From Barnesiella intestinihominis YIT 11860 (GTDB lineage Bacteria > Bacteroidota > Bacteroidia > Bacteroidales > Barnesiellaceae), in contig NZ_JH815203.1 in assembly GCF_000296465.1 (NCBI RefSeq), positions 789,005 to 853,004 on the forward strand: a DNA stretch of 64,000 nucleotides. Reading direction: 5' to 3'. How positions within the stretch are numbered: position 1 is the first letter of the stretch; each line of letters begins with the position of its first letter. A program made the position numbers and the translations under genes. Shown here piece by piece: positions 27,586 through 35,710 of the stretch. The notes beneath the pieces were generated by a model, which saw nothing but the letters and a program-made list of their open reading frames with translations, had not been told where the DNA came from and made no database searches.

Positions 27586-29118
27586 ATGAAGACAAAATTC
27601 AAACATATACTGGTTATTCTATGTCTCTCGATGATTTCATGCGAGGGAAACTTGGAACCGGAACTATTCGATCAAATTACACCCGAAAACTTTTTAACCA
27701 ACGAAGACGACGTAAAGACTGCTGTCACAGGTGTTTACGCCGAGTTCCGAGGAATATCCGAATGGGGACGATACAAAACCTCTTGGGGTTCGGTAATGAC
27801 GCTTCAAGAAGTCCCCACCGACCTATGGGCTGCGAATTGGTTCTATAAAGCCCATACAGATTTCATGTGGAAAGCAACCGACTATTTCGTCTGTGAAATA
27901 TTCGAATTTTTCGTGCCGGCCATAACAAAAGCCACAGCTTTAATCGCACGTATACAAGACGCTCCTGTGAGCGACGACATAAAAAATCGATACATTGCCG
28001 AATTGAGAGTAGTACGGGCGCTCTGGATGTACGATCTGTTCGACCTATATGGGCCGGTTCCGGCAATCACCGACCCCGAAAAAATACTCAATCCCACTCA
28101 GGACTTTACGGTAACTCGCCCCTCTCGGGAAGAATACATCACATTTGTAGAAACCGAATTGAAAGAAGTAATCAATGCCAAAATTTTGCCTGTCGCATGG
28201 ACAGGTAGCGACTACGGTCATGTAAGTCAAGCAACGGCTATGATGGTACTGCTCCAACTATACATGCACGAAGGTGGCTACTGTCGGAACAAACACGTCG
28301 GCGACTATCTGGATTATTTCAAAAAGGCCGAACAGGTAGCCAAAGACATCATGGATTTACAATATTATGAATTGCAGGCTGAATTCAAAGACATTTGGAG
28401 TCCTCAAAACCAACACAACAACGAAATCATCTTCGCTCTTCCGAGTTTTCCCATTCCGGTAATGGGGAACAACTTTCTTGCCCATGTACTACCCACCGAT
28501 TACAAGTCCCAGCAAGGTATCCCGCTGACCGGTTGGAATGGATTCAGAACCCCGTGGGAAGTATATGACTCTTTCGATCCGGCCGATAAGCGCAGACAAG
28601 TACACAAAACCGAATACTGGAATGGGAAAGAGATGGTTACAGGACGTACCGGAACTCTCGAATATGGAGCTTTGCCTATGAAATATCAGGAAAATGCAAA
28701 CACCGATGGGACGAATGATGCATCGGAATATGTCATTTACCGGTACGCCGATGTCATCATGTTACGTGCCGAAGCTAAAAACGAAATTTTCGGCCCGGAC
28801 GAGGGAGGCACACCCACGGCCAAAGAACTCCTGCACCAAGTCTGCCGCAGAAGTTTCGACAATTACGACCAAACCGACCACAAAAAGAAAATAGACCAAA
28901 TAACCGACATAGACGCTTTTCGCGCTCATCTGCTTCAAGAAAGAGCTTGGGAGTTTATTTGGGAAGGTAAAAGAAGAAGCGACATGATACGACACGGCGT
29001 ATTCATTTCCAATGCAATCAGCCGGGGTAAAAATCTGGCGAAAGACTACCACGAACTATATCCTATTCCTCAACAAACGATTTATGAACTTAAAATAAAA
29101 CAAAATGATGGCTACTAA
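27586..29118 (+). CDS. SusD/RagB-like surface glycan-binding lipoprotein
   Basis: This 510-residue protein has a lipoprotein signal with lipobox LSMISC, lipidated at Cys19. The SusD N-terminal pattern follows (ITPENFLTNEDDVKTAVTGVYAEFRG), then TPR-like helices (RYIAELRVVRALWMYDLFDLYG) and the C-terminal RagB/SusD motif (LLQERAWEFIWEGKRRSDMIRHG, YPIPQQ). It sits as the lid on the SusC transporter and gives substrate capture. The stop codon overlaps the start of the GH123-like gene by 14 bases, implying coupled translation with the enzyme. Confidence 0.95.
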   Translation: MKTKFKHILVILCLSMISCEGNLEPELFDQITPENFLTNEDDVKTAVTGVYAEFRGISEWGRYKTSWGSVMTLQEVPTDLWAANWFYKAHTDFMWKATDYFVCEIFEFFVPAITKATALIARIQDAPVSDDIKNRYIAELRVVRALWMYDLFDLYGPVPAITDPEKILNPTQDFTVTRPSREEYITFVETELKEVINAKILPVAWTGSDYGHVSQATAMMVLLQLYMHEGGYCRNKHVGDYLDYFKKAEQVAKDIMDLQYYELQAEFKDIWSPQNQHNNEIIFALPSFPIPVMGNNFLAHVLPTDYKSQQGIPLTGWNGFRTPWEVYDSFDPADKRRQVHKTEYWNGKEMVTGRTGTLEYGALPMKYQENANTDGTNDASEYVIYRYADVIMLRAEAKNEIFGPDEGGTPTAKELLHQVCRRSFDNYDQTDHKKKIDQITDIDAFRAHLLQERAWEFIWEGKRRSDMIRHGVFISNAISRGKNLAKDYHELYPIPQQTIYELKIKQNDGY

Positions 29119-31198
29119 TCAAAGAAATCTTTTGAAAAAAGCGACTTTCTGGTCTTTATGCTGCCTCCTTTTCTCTGGACCGATATCTGCCCAAAAGGTA
29201 TATCCGGCATACGGGTTAAACGACTTCGTAGAAACCGCCGATCCCGAAACCTACGACAGCAAACAATGGGACGATCTTTCTTCGGGACTTCACGCCGCAT
29301 GGGGGTCGATCGATACTTTATACAAAAAAGGAAATGTCCCCGCAAATAAAATAAAACAAACGAAAGCAGTCGTATGGAAAGGCGAAAAAGTAAACTTCAT
29401 CGCATTGGCTTATACCAAAAACGAGATAAAAGACGTAAAATGCGTTACCTCCGATTTAAAAGGTATATCTTCCATAATTCCGGCGGGAAATGTCAAATCT
29501 AACTTTGTCCGATACACACTCTCCGACAAGTTCAAAATTTCAGACGAAATATTGGCTTGTGCCGCTCGAACGCCGCATAAAACACAAAATAGCCACCTCG
29601 TGCCCGATGTTCTCGATTATATCCCCCAAATGACGATACCGGGAAGAACCACTCGCCCGATATGGATTACAGTAGAGATTCCACGAGACATACCGTCGGG
29701 AGAATATACGGGAGAGATATTTATTCGTTCGGCTGCGGGTGAAGACCAAATACTGTCTTTGACCGTAGAAGTACTCGACCATATAGTCCCCGCACCGAAA
29801 GATTGGCAATTCCATCTCGACCTTTGGCAAAACTGTGTTTCGGTAAAAAGGTATCATAAGCCTACCCTATGGAGCGACGAACATTTCGAGATACTGGCAG
29901 AGTATTTTAAAATATTGGCCGATGCCGGACAAAAAGTTTGCACCGCCGTAATCAACCACGGAGGACAAAGTTTCGACGACTGGTACGAAAGTATGATTCT
30001 ATGGACCAAAAAAGCCGATGGCACTTGGTCTTATGACTATACGGTATTCGATAAATTCGTGAATATGATGGCTTCGATAGGAATCGACCAACAAATCAAT
30101 TGTTACTCGATGTACCCGTGGGGAGCTACACGTTACTTCGACGAAAAATCAGGCGATTGGATTTCTATACAGCCAGAACCCGGCACACAGGAATTTGCAG
30201 ATTTTTGGAGGCCCTTCCTCCTCGATTTCCGGGAACACCTCAAAGAAAATGGCTGGTTCGAAAAAACAGCTATCGCTATGGACGAAAAACTCGAACCCAT
30301 TATGGCCGGAGTAATCTCTTTCATCAAAGAGACAACCCCCGACTTCAAGATAGCATTGGCCGGGGGTTATATCCCCTCCTTGCAAGAAGACATATACGAT
30401 CTGTCCATCTTTGTGGGTCACCCCACTACATCGGAGAACATGCAGGCTCGAATCGCACAAGGTAAACCCACGACATTTTATACGAGCTGTTCATGGCCCG
30501 AACACCCCAACCAGTTCACATTCTCGCCTCCTGCCGAAAGTGCTCTTGTCGGGTGGTTCGCATACGCTCAGGGATATACAGGATTCTTGCGTTGGGCCTA
30601 CAACATTTGGGTGCAGAACGTTCTCAAAGATACCCGCTGTGCATCGGCTCCGGCAGGCGACCAACACATGGTATATCCCGGACCTCGCAACTCTGTAAGA
30701 ATGGCCCGCCTACGTGAAGGCATCCAAGATTATGAAAAGTTACGAGTCATTATGGAACGCCTGAAAGGGCTGGGTACGCCGGAAGCCAACGAAAACATTC
30801 AAAAACTGCAAAGAGTATTGCAAACATTCTCATTGGGAGAAATCAGCAAAGAGACCGACAACCGCATCACGAGCTTGGTGAACGACGCAAAAGCCGTACT
30901 GACCGAAGTCGCAAAAGCAACGCCCGTAAACATGTCCAATCTGGTGATTCCGTCGAAAGACCGCAATACAATCGAAATTTATCCCAATCCCACGGACGAC
31001 AAACTGTTCATCTCCTACGATGGAGATACGGAAAAGATAAGCTATCAAATATGCTCCACTTCGGGACAAGTATTGCAAACATCGAACACGAAACCCGTCT
31101 ATAAATACATAAACATCAAAAATATACCATCGGGTAACTACATTATAAAATTCAATGTCGGATCGCAAGTTATCAGTAAAAAATTCATTAAAAACTAA
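29105..31198 (+). CDS. GH123-like (DUF4091) glycosidase with T9SS sorting domain
   Basis: The protein is 697 residues: a signal peptide (to about residue 30), an N-terminal beta-sandwich (about 50-235; WITVEIPRDIPSGEYTG) and a (beta/alpha)8 barrel of the GH123/DUF4091 type. The Asp-Glu pair at 393-394 (IAMDEKLEP) fits the substrate-assisted DE catalytic pair of that family, whose known members are exo-beta-N-acetylgalactosaminidases. VYPGPRNSVRMARLREGIQDYE is the typical end of the barrel. The last ~80 residues (EIYPNPTDDKLFIS, IKNIPSGNYIIKF) form a type A T9SS domain, so it should be surface-exposed. GalNAc specificity is inferred. Confidence 0.8.
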   Translation: MMATNQRNLLKKATFWSLCCLLFSGPISAQKVYPAYGLNDFVETADPETYDSKQWDDLSSGLHAAWGSIDTLYKKGNVPANKIKQTKAVVWKGEKVNFIALAYTKNEIKDVKCVTSDLKGISSIIPAGNVKSNFVRYTLSDKFKISDEILACAARTPHKTQNSHLVPDVLDYIPQMTIPGRTTRPIWITVEIPRDIPSGEYTGEIFIRSAAGEDQILSLTVEVLDHIVPAPKDWQFHLDLWQNCVSVKRYHKPTLWSDEHFEILAEYFKILADAGQKVCTAVINHGGQSFDDWYESMILWTKKADGTWSYDYTVFDKFVNMMASIGIDQQINCYSMYPWGATRYFDEKSGDWISIQPEPGTQEFADFWRPFLLDFREHLKENGWFEKTAIAMDEKLEPIMAGVISFIKETTPDFKIALAGGYIPSLQEDIYDLSIFVGHPTTSENMQARIAQGKPTTFYTSCSWPEHPNQFTFSPPAESALVGWFAYAQGYTGFLRWAYNIWVQNVLKDTRCASAPAGDQHMVYPGPRNSVRMARLREGIQDYEKLRVIMERLKGLGTPEANENIQKLQRVLQTFSLGEISKETDNRITSLVNDAKAVLTEVAKATPVNMSNLVIPSKDRNTIEIYPNPTDDKLFISYDGDTEKISYQICSTSGQVLQTSNTKPVYKYINIKNIPSGNYIIKFNVGSQVISKKFIKN

Positions 31199-31217
31199 CC
31201 TTAAAAAACAAAATCGT

Positions 31218-32267
31218 ATGAAACCGAAAAAAATTACTTCATGCATGTTATTTGCCATGATTTTCAGTTGCGGAATGTCATTACAGGCTGCAAACATCAA
31301 AGCTGTCAACTTTATCCACGACAACAGCATCAGAGGCTGTGATATTCACCTGTCACAAGAAGGGAACAAGTACTTCGCCGATGTCTACAACCAACAACAG
31401 ACCATCGAAATGTGGGTGCGTATAAGCGAAACCCTCGACGCGCAAGGCGGCGTATTGATAAGCACTAAAAGTGCATTCGTCGATGATCCTGCCAATGACA
31501 ACAAATCAGGGGGCTACGAACTGATGCTGCAACCCAACGGCTGGGCGAGAGCTACATTCTGTGTCGGTAACGGAGGTAACGAACCTAAATGGGTCAATAC
31601 TCAGTTACAAGCCGGAGAATGGGCAAAACTGTCTATGGTGATAGACGGGAACAAACTGATCTGCTATAAAAACGGAGAAAAAACAGTGGAGGAAACTTTC
31701 AGCGCACCAATAGCTGTTGGCACAGGAGACCTCACATTGGGCGCCAATCCCAACTGGGTAGATGGCGAAAAATTTCAAGGAATGATAACCGATGTCAGAA
31801 TTTGGACGGTAGCCCGCACAGAAGAAGAAATAAAATCCGATTTGAATTACTATTTCGCCTCAAAAAAAGAGAACCTCTTTCTCAACTGGAACATGCAGGA
31901 AGGAGAAGGCACGACATTGAAAAACTTGATGCATTCGAGTAGAAACCAAGCCTCGATAGTTTTAATCAACGACATGGACGAAACAGGAATCGAATGGGTG
32001 GACAATAGCGGCTGCCCGATATACGAGGAGGGATCGTCGAGCATAGAAACTGCTCGGCAAAAACAAGCGGCCTATATCAGCGGAGACAATATTCTTATCG
32101 ACGGTGAAAATATAAATGGAGCAGCACTATACACGATAGACGGAAGATTGGTCATGAGCATTTCATCACATCATAACACCATAGACATAAGCGATTTAAC
32201 TCCGGGGTACTATATATTCAAAGCAATAATAGACAACAATCCGGTATCTTTGAAATTAAGAAAATAA
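31218..32267 (+). CDS. LamG/concanavalin-like surface protein with T9SS sorting domain
   Basis: This 349-residue protein starts MKPKKITS; a longer frame overlaps the previous gene and is rejected because the signal peptide starts here. After cleavage near LQAA, residues about 25-235 form a LamG/concanavalin-like jelly-roll (IEMWVRISETLDAQGGVLIS, EWAKLSMVIDGNKLICYKNG, GMITDVRIWTVARTEEEI). The C-terminal ~70 residues (GAALYTIDGRLVM, ISDLTPGYYIFKA) are a T9SS type A domain. It is probably a surface glycan-binding protein of this locus, filling the SusE/F-like role. It ends 20 bases before a strong terminator. Confidence 0.8.
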   Translation: MKPKKITSCMLFAMIFSCGMSLQAANIKAVNFIHDNSIRGCDIHLSQEGNKYFADVYNQQQTIEMWVRISETLDAQGGVLISTKSAFVDDPANDNKSGGYELMLQPNGWARATFCVGNGGNEPKWVNTQLQAGEWAKLSMVIDGNKLICYKNGEKTVEETFSAPIAVGTGDLTLGANPNWVDGEKFQGMITDVRIWTVARTEEEIKSDLNYYFASKKENLFLNWNMQEGEGTTLKNLMHSSRNQASIVLINDMDETGIEWVDNSGCPIYEEGSSSIETARQKQAAYISGDNILIDGENINGAALYTIDGRLVMSISSHHNTIDISDLTPGYYIFKAIIDNNPVSLKLRK

Positions 32268-32286
32268 AATCGATCGCTTACACGTT

Positions 32287-32325
32287 ATGGTGGGCTTCTG
32301 ATTTACAGAAGCCCACCATTTTTTT
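32287..32325 (+). terminator. Strong rho-independent terminator closing the polysaccharide locus
   Basis: A perfect 14-base stem (ATGGTGGGCTTCTG and complement) with a 5-base loop is followed directly by seven T residues. Confidence 0.92.
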
Positions 32326-32445
32326 ATGCTTCAATAAAATAGCGCAACAAAATACTGTCCCTATACAAAACACAAGAGAGGAAAATGAATCATAATATAA
32401 AAATTAAAACCACTTCTTAAATAAGTAAAGTATGAAGAATTTGAC

Positions 32446-32453
32446 TAAATTTG
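32446..32453 (+). promoter_or_regulatory. -7 promoter box (TAAATTTG) for the DUF1573 genes
   Basis: This matches TAnnTTTG and is followed by CCGATAG, 26 bases before the ATG at 32479. It lies just past the terminator of the previous operon. Confidence 0.6.
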
Positions 32454-32478
32454 CCGATAGTAGATAAAACATAGAGAT

Positions 32479-32865
32479 ATGAAAAAATATTTGAGTTTGC
32501 TCATTGCTATCTTGTTTACATTATCTTTAAATGCCGGCGGAGGGAAAGCCAAAATAGTTTTCGACTCCACCCGTTATGATTTCGGTTATATTCAGGAAGA
32601 TAAAGGAAAGGTAACGCACTCTTTCAAATTTACCAACGACGGAGATGCCCCGTTAATTATCATATATACGCGTAGTACCTGCGGTTGCACGGCATCGCAT
32701 TTCACCAAAGAGCCTGTCGCCCCTGCCGGTACGGGTTCGATAGACGTAACTTTCGACCCCGAAGGGCGTCCCGGGACCTTTCGAAAAGAGGTCAAAGTCT
32801 ATACCAATGCCAGAAAAGCATCCATAAAATTGATTATCGAAGGGATTGTTGTACCTAAAAAATAA
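32479..32865 (+). CDS. Small DUF1573 protein
   Basis: This 128-residue exported protein (signal peptide ending LNAGG) consists of one DUF1573 Ig-like/MSP-type domain: YDFGYIQEDKGKVTHSFKFTN, then IYTRSTCGCTASHF and GSIDVTFDPEGRPGTF. The CGC pair is a family hallmark. The next gene, 5 bases away, has the same domain in a longer protein, suggesting tandem duplication. DUF1573 proteins are abundant periplasmic proteins in Bacteroidota, and their role is not established. Confidence 0.85.
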   Translation: MKKYLSLLIAILFTLSLNAGGGKAKIVFDSTRYDFGYIQEDKGKVTHSFKFTNDGDAPLIIIYTRSTCGCTASHFTKEPVAPAGTGSIDVTFDPEGRPGTFRKEVKVYTNARKASIKLIIEGIVVPKK

Positions 32866-32870
32866 TAGTT

Positions 32871-33941
32871 ATGAAACAATTGATTTTAGGATTGATTCTC
32901 ATTTTTTCCATAACCGTATCGGTAGCCCAACCGCAAATTGTATTCGATAATAAAAATCACGATTTCGGTACATTCGAAGAAGAAACAGGTCCGGTCACTC
33001 ACGATTTTCAATTCGTCAATAGCGGGAACGAACCCTTAGTTTTGCAAAACGTGCGTTCCACATGTGGCTGCACCGTTCCCAAATACACCCGGGAACCCAT
33101 TGCCCCCGGAGACTCCGGGAGCATTAAAGTGACCTACAACCCCAAAGGACGCCCCGGTAAGTTTTCAAAACCCATCTATATAACGACCAACGCTTCGGGC
33201 GATAGAGAGACGCTCCATATCAAAGGAGTCGTCATCGGATCAAAATCCCGTAGAGCGACCAATCCCTATAAAATAGGAACCCTATCGTTACGCAGTCTGC
33301 ACATACCGCTGTTCGACACCCCGAAAGGACACGTAAAAGAGGGACATCTATTCGTCCGCAACGAAGGAAAAACAGAACTGGTTCCTACTTTTAAAAATGT
33401 CCCTTCTCACATCTCGGTCGAGATGATACCCGCAGTTTTGCACCCCGATGAGGAAGGTCTTATAAAAATTTATTACGATCCCGATGTTGTCGACGACTGG
33501 GGGTTCCGACGCGACGAGTTTGATTTGGGACTCGACAACGGCTCCTCGAACGACTTCAATACGGTCACGGTATCGGCGAACTTGCTGGACGATTTTAGCA
33601 TCCTCTCGCCAGAACAGCGTCAAAACGCCGGACACATCGAGCTATCGAGCAATGTCATAGACTTTGGTATCATCAAAGGGAACACTGCTAAAAAACAGAC
33701 TTTGAAAATAACGAATACCGGAAAAAGTCGGTTGACGATACACAAAGTGGCGAATGAAAATCGCTCTCTGAACATAAAACTGAAACGAAATACGCTCAAC
33801 CCCGGCAAAACGACCGAGTTGGTTATCGAAGCAGACCCGTCTATGGCTCGTAACAATTTATTGAACAGCCGATTGATGGTTATTACCGATGACCCCGAAA
33901 GACCATCGGTTCCCATACGGGTATTAGGTTCTTTTGAATAA
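32871..33941 (+). CDS. Large DUF1573 protein
   Basis: This 356-residue exported protein has a signal peptide ending at SVAQ. A first DUF1573 domain (about 20-120) carries HDFGTFEEETGPVTHDFQFVN and VRSTCGCTVPKY. A middle beta domain follows, and a second DUF1573/ASPM-like Ig domain lies in the last ~120 residues (IDFGIIKGNTAKKQTLKITNTG). The first domain is similar to the whole preceding protein. The gene is followed after 18 bases by meaB, so the run 32479-35600 may be one transcript. Confidence 0.85.
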   Translation: MKQLILGLILIFSITVSVAQPQIVFDNKNHDFGTFEEETGPVTHDFQFVNSGNEPLVLQNVRSTCGCTVPKYTREPIAPGDSGSIKVTYNPKGRPGKFSKPIYITTNASGDRETLHIKGVVIGSKSRRATNPYKIGTLSLRSLHIPLFDTPKGHVKEGHLFVRNEGKTELVPTFKNVPSHISVEMIPAVLHPDEEGLIKIYYDPDVVDDWGFRRDEFDLGLDNGSSNDFNTVTVSANLLDDFSILSPEQRQNAGHIELSSNVIDFGIIKGNTAKKQTLKITNTGKSRLTIHKVANENRSLNIKLKRNTLNPGKTTELVIEADPSMARNNLLNSRLMVITDDPERPSVPIRVLGSFE

Positions 33942-33959
33942 CTCTTAATTTCTTGAATT

Positions 33960-35057
33960 ATGGATCACCCCGAAAATGACGCTCAATATGCAGGACTTGC
34001 AGTAAACAAAGGAATAGAACAACCGCCTATCGTGAATCCGTATTTGAAAAAGATGCGGACAGCGAAACGTCGATCCTTTACAGCCTCTGAATATGTCGAA
34101 GGTATCGTCAAAGGCGACACGAGCATACTCAGTCAGGCCGTAACTTTGGTGGAAAGCAATCTGTACGAGCACCAGACTCTCGCACAGGAAGTCATAGAAA
34201 AATGTCTGCCCCATGCCTGCGACTCGGTGCGGGTGGGTATTACCGGCGTACCGGGAGCCGGCAAGAGCACATCGATAGATACTTTCGGGTTGCATGTACT
34301 GAAACGGGGTGGGAAATTGGCTGTATTGGCGATCGACCCCAGTAGCGAACGCTCGAAAGGTAGCATATTGGGCGACAAAACCCGTATGGAAAAACTATCG
34401 GTACACCCCAACGCCTTTATCCGCCCTTCACCGTCGGCAGGCTCGTTAGGCGGTGTAGCCCGGAAAACTCGTGAAACGATCGTTCTCTGTGAGGCCGCCG
34501 GATACAACAACATCTTTGTAGAAACAGTCGGGGTCGGGCAATCGGAAACAGCCGTGCACTCGATGGTCGATTTCTTCCTGCTTATCCAATTAGCCGGTAC
34601 AGGTGACGAACTGCAAGGAATCAAAAGAGGCATCATGGAAATGGCAGATGGTATCGTCATCAACAAAGCCGACGGAAGCAACATCGAAAAAGCCAAATTA
34701 GCCCAAGCCCAATTCCGTAACGCATTACATCTGTTCCCGCCTACGCCTTCGGGCTGGACTCCGCAAGTGCTCACCTACTCTGGATACTACGAGTTGGGAA
34801 TCGCCGAGGTCTGGGACATGATAGACAAATACATCGCTTTTGTCAAGAAAAACGGATATTTCGATTACAAACGGCAGGAACAAGCCAAATACTGGATGTT
34901 CGAAACGATAAACGAACAACTTCGCGACCACTTCTATCGCAATCCTCAAATCGAAAGAATGTTGGAAGAGAAACAACAGAAAGTGTTGAACAACGAGCAA
35001 AGTTCGTTTATGGCGGCCAAAGATGTGTTAGACTATTATTTCGACAAAGAAAAATAA
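33960..35057 (+). CDS. meaB: Methylmalonyl-CoA mutase-associated GTPase MeaB
   Basis: This 365-residue G3E-type P-loop GTPase loads and protects the B12 cofactor of methylmalonyl-CoA mutase in the succinate-propionate route. Visible motifs are Walker A GVPGAGKST (near 96-104), LAIDPSSERSKGSILGDKTR, the switch/Walker B region FVETVGVGQSE, and the guanine-specificity motif NKAD. The mutase subunits (mutA/mutB) are not in this window. An FHA protein gene follows after 24 bases. Confidence 0.95.
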   Translation: MDHPENDAQYAGLAVNKGIEQPPIVNPYLKKMRTAKRRSFTASEYVEGIVKGDTSILSQAVTLVESNLYEHQTLAQEVIEKCLPHACDSVRVGITGVPGAGKSTSIDTFGLHVLKRGGKLAVLAIDPSSERSKGSILGDKTRMEKLSVHPNAFIRPSPSAGSLGGVARKTRETIVLCEAAGYNNIFVETVGVGQSETAVHSMVDFFLLIQLAGTGDELQGIKRGIMEMADGIVINKADGSNIEKAKLAQAQFRNALHLFPPTPSGWTPQVLTYSGYYELGIAEVWDMIDKYIAFVKKNGYFDYKRQEQAKYWMFETINEQLRDHFYRNPQIERMLEEKQQKVLNNEQSSFMAAKDVLDYYFDKEK

Positions 35058-35081
35058 TTTGCCACTTACTTCTCGATATTT

Positions 35082-35600
35082 ATGAAACAGGTAATCTGTC
35101 CGAAATGCGGAAAAACGTTTTCTTTCGACGAGTCTCGTTACGACGCTTCCTGCAACATATCTTTCATTTGCCCGGCCTGTCGCAAACGATTCCTAATGAC
35201 ACTGCCCGAGATAGACGCATGCCACAAGAACGACATAGACACCTCTCTCGGTTTCATCACGGTATTGGAAAATGCGTTCGGATACCGACAAGAATTTCCT
35301 TTACACGCAGGCGATAATATAATAGGCCGTGCATCGAAAGGTACGGAAGTGGATATACCCATCGAAACGAGCGACATGAGCATGGATCGTCGCCACTGCA
35401 TCATCAATGTGAAAGAAAAAGGCAATCGACCGATACTCACGGTCAGAGACAATCCCAGTCTCACCGGCACATTCCTCCGCCATGAATTGTTGAGCGATCG
35501 GGAACGCGCGGTATTACACGACGGCGATGTGGTGACGATAGGAGCGACGACTTTTATCGTTCACATTCCCGACGAAGAAGACGAAGAATACTTCGAGTGA
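35082..35600 (+). CDS. Zinc-ribbon plus FHA domain protein
   Basis: The protein is 172 residues. The N-terminus is an MJ0042-type zinc ribbon (CPKC at 5-8, CPAC near 30). Residues about 65-165 form an FHA domain with the conserved glycine-arginine start (NIIGRASKGTEVDIPI), the phosphothreonine-reading SMDRRHC and NPSLTGTFL, and DGDVVTIGATTF. FHA domains bind phosphothreonine peptides, but no Ser/Thr kinase gene is nearby. It is cytoplasmic and probably co-transcribed with meaB. Confidence 0.85.
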   Translation: MKQVICPKCGKTFSFDESRYDASCNISFICPACRKRFLMTLPEIDACHKNDIDTSLGFITVLENAFGYRQEFPLHAGDNIIGRASKGTEVDIPIETSDMSMDRRHCIINVKEKGNRPILTVRDNPSLTGTFLRHELLSDRERAVLHDGDVVTIGATTFIVHIPDEEDEEYFE

Positions 35601-35710
35601 GTCTCGCCCCGAGAATTGGGAAAAATTCTCGCTAAACCTCTTATCCACCAATAAAAACGTAATAGATATTATCCGAAATTTTTTTACCATATCCATCTAA
35701 AATTACAAAT

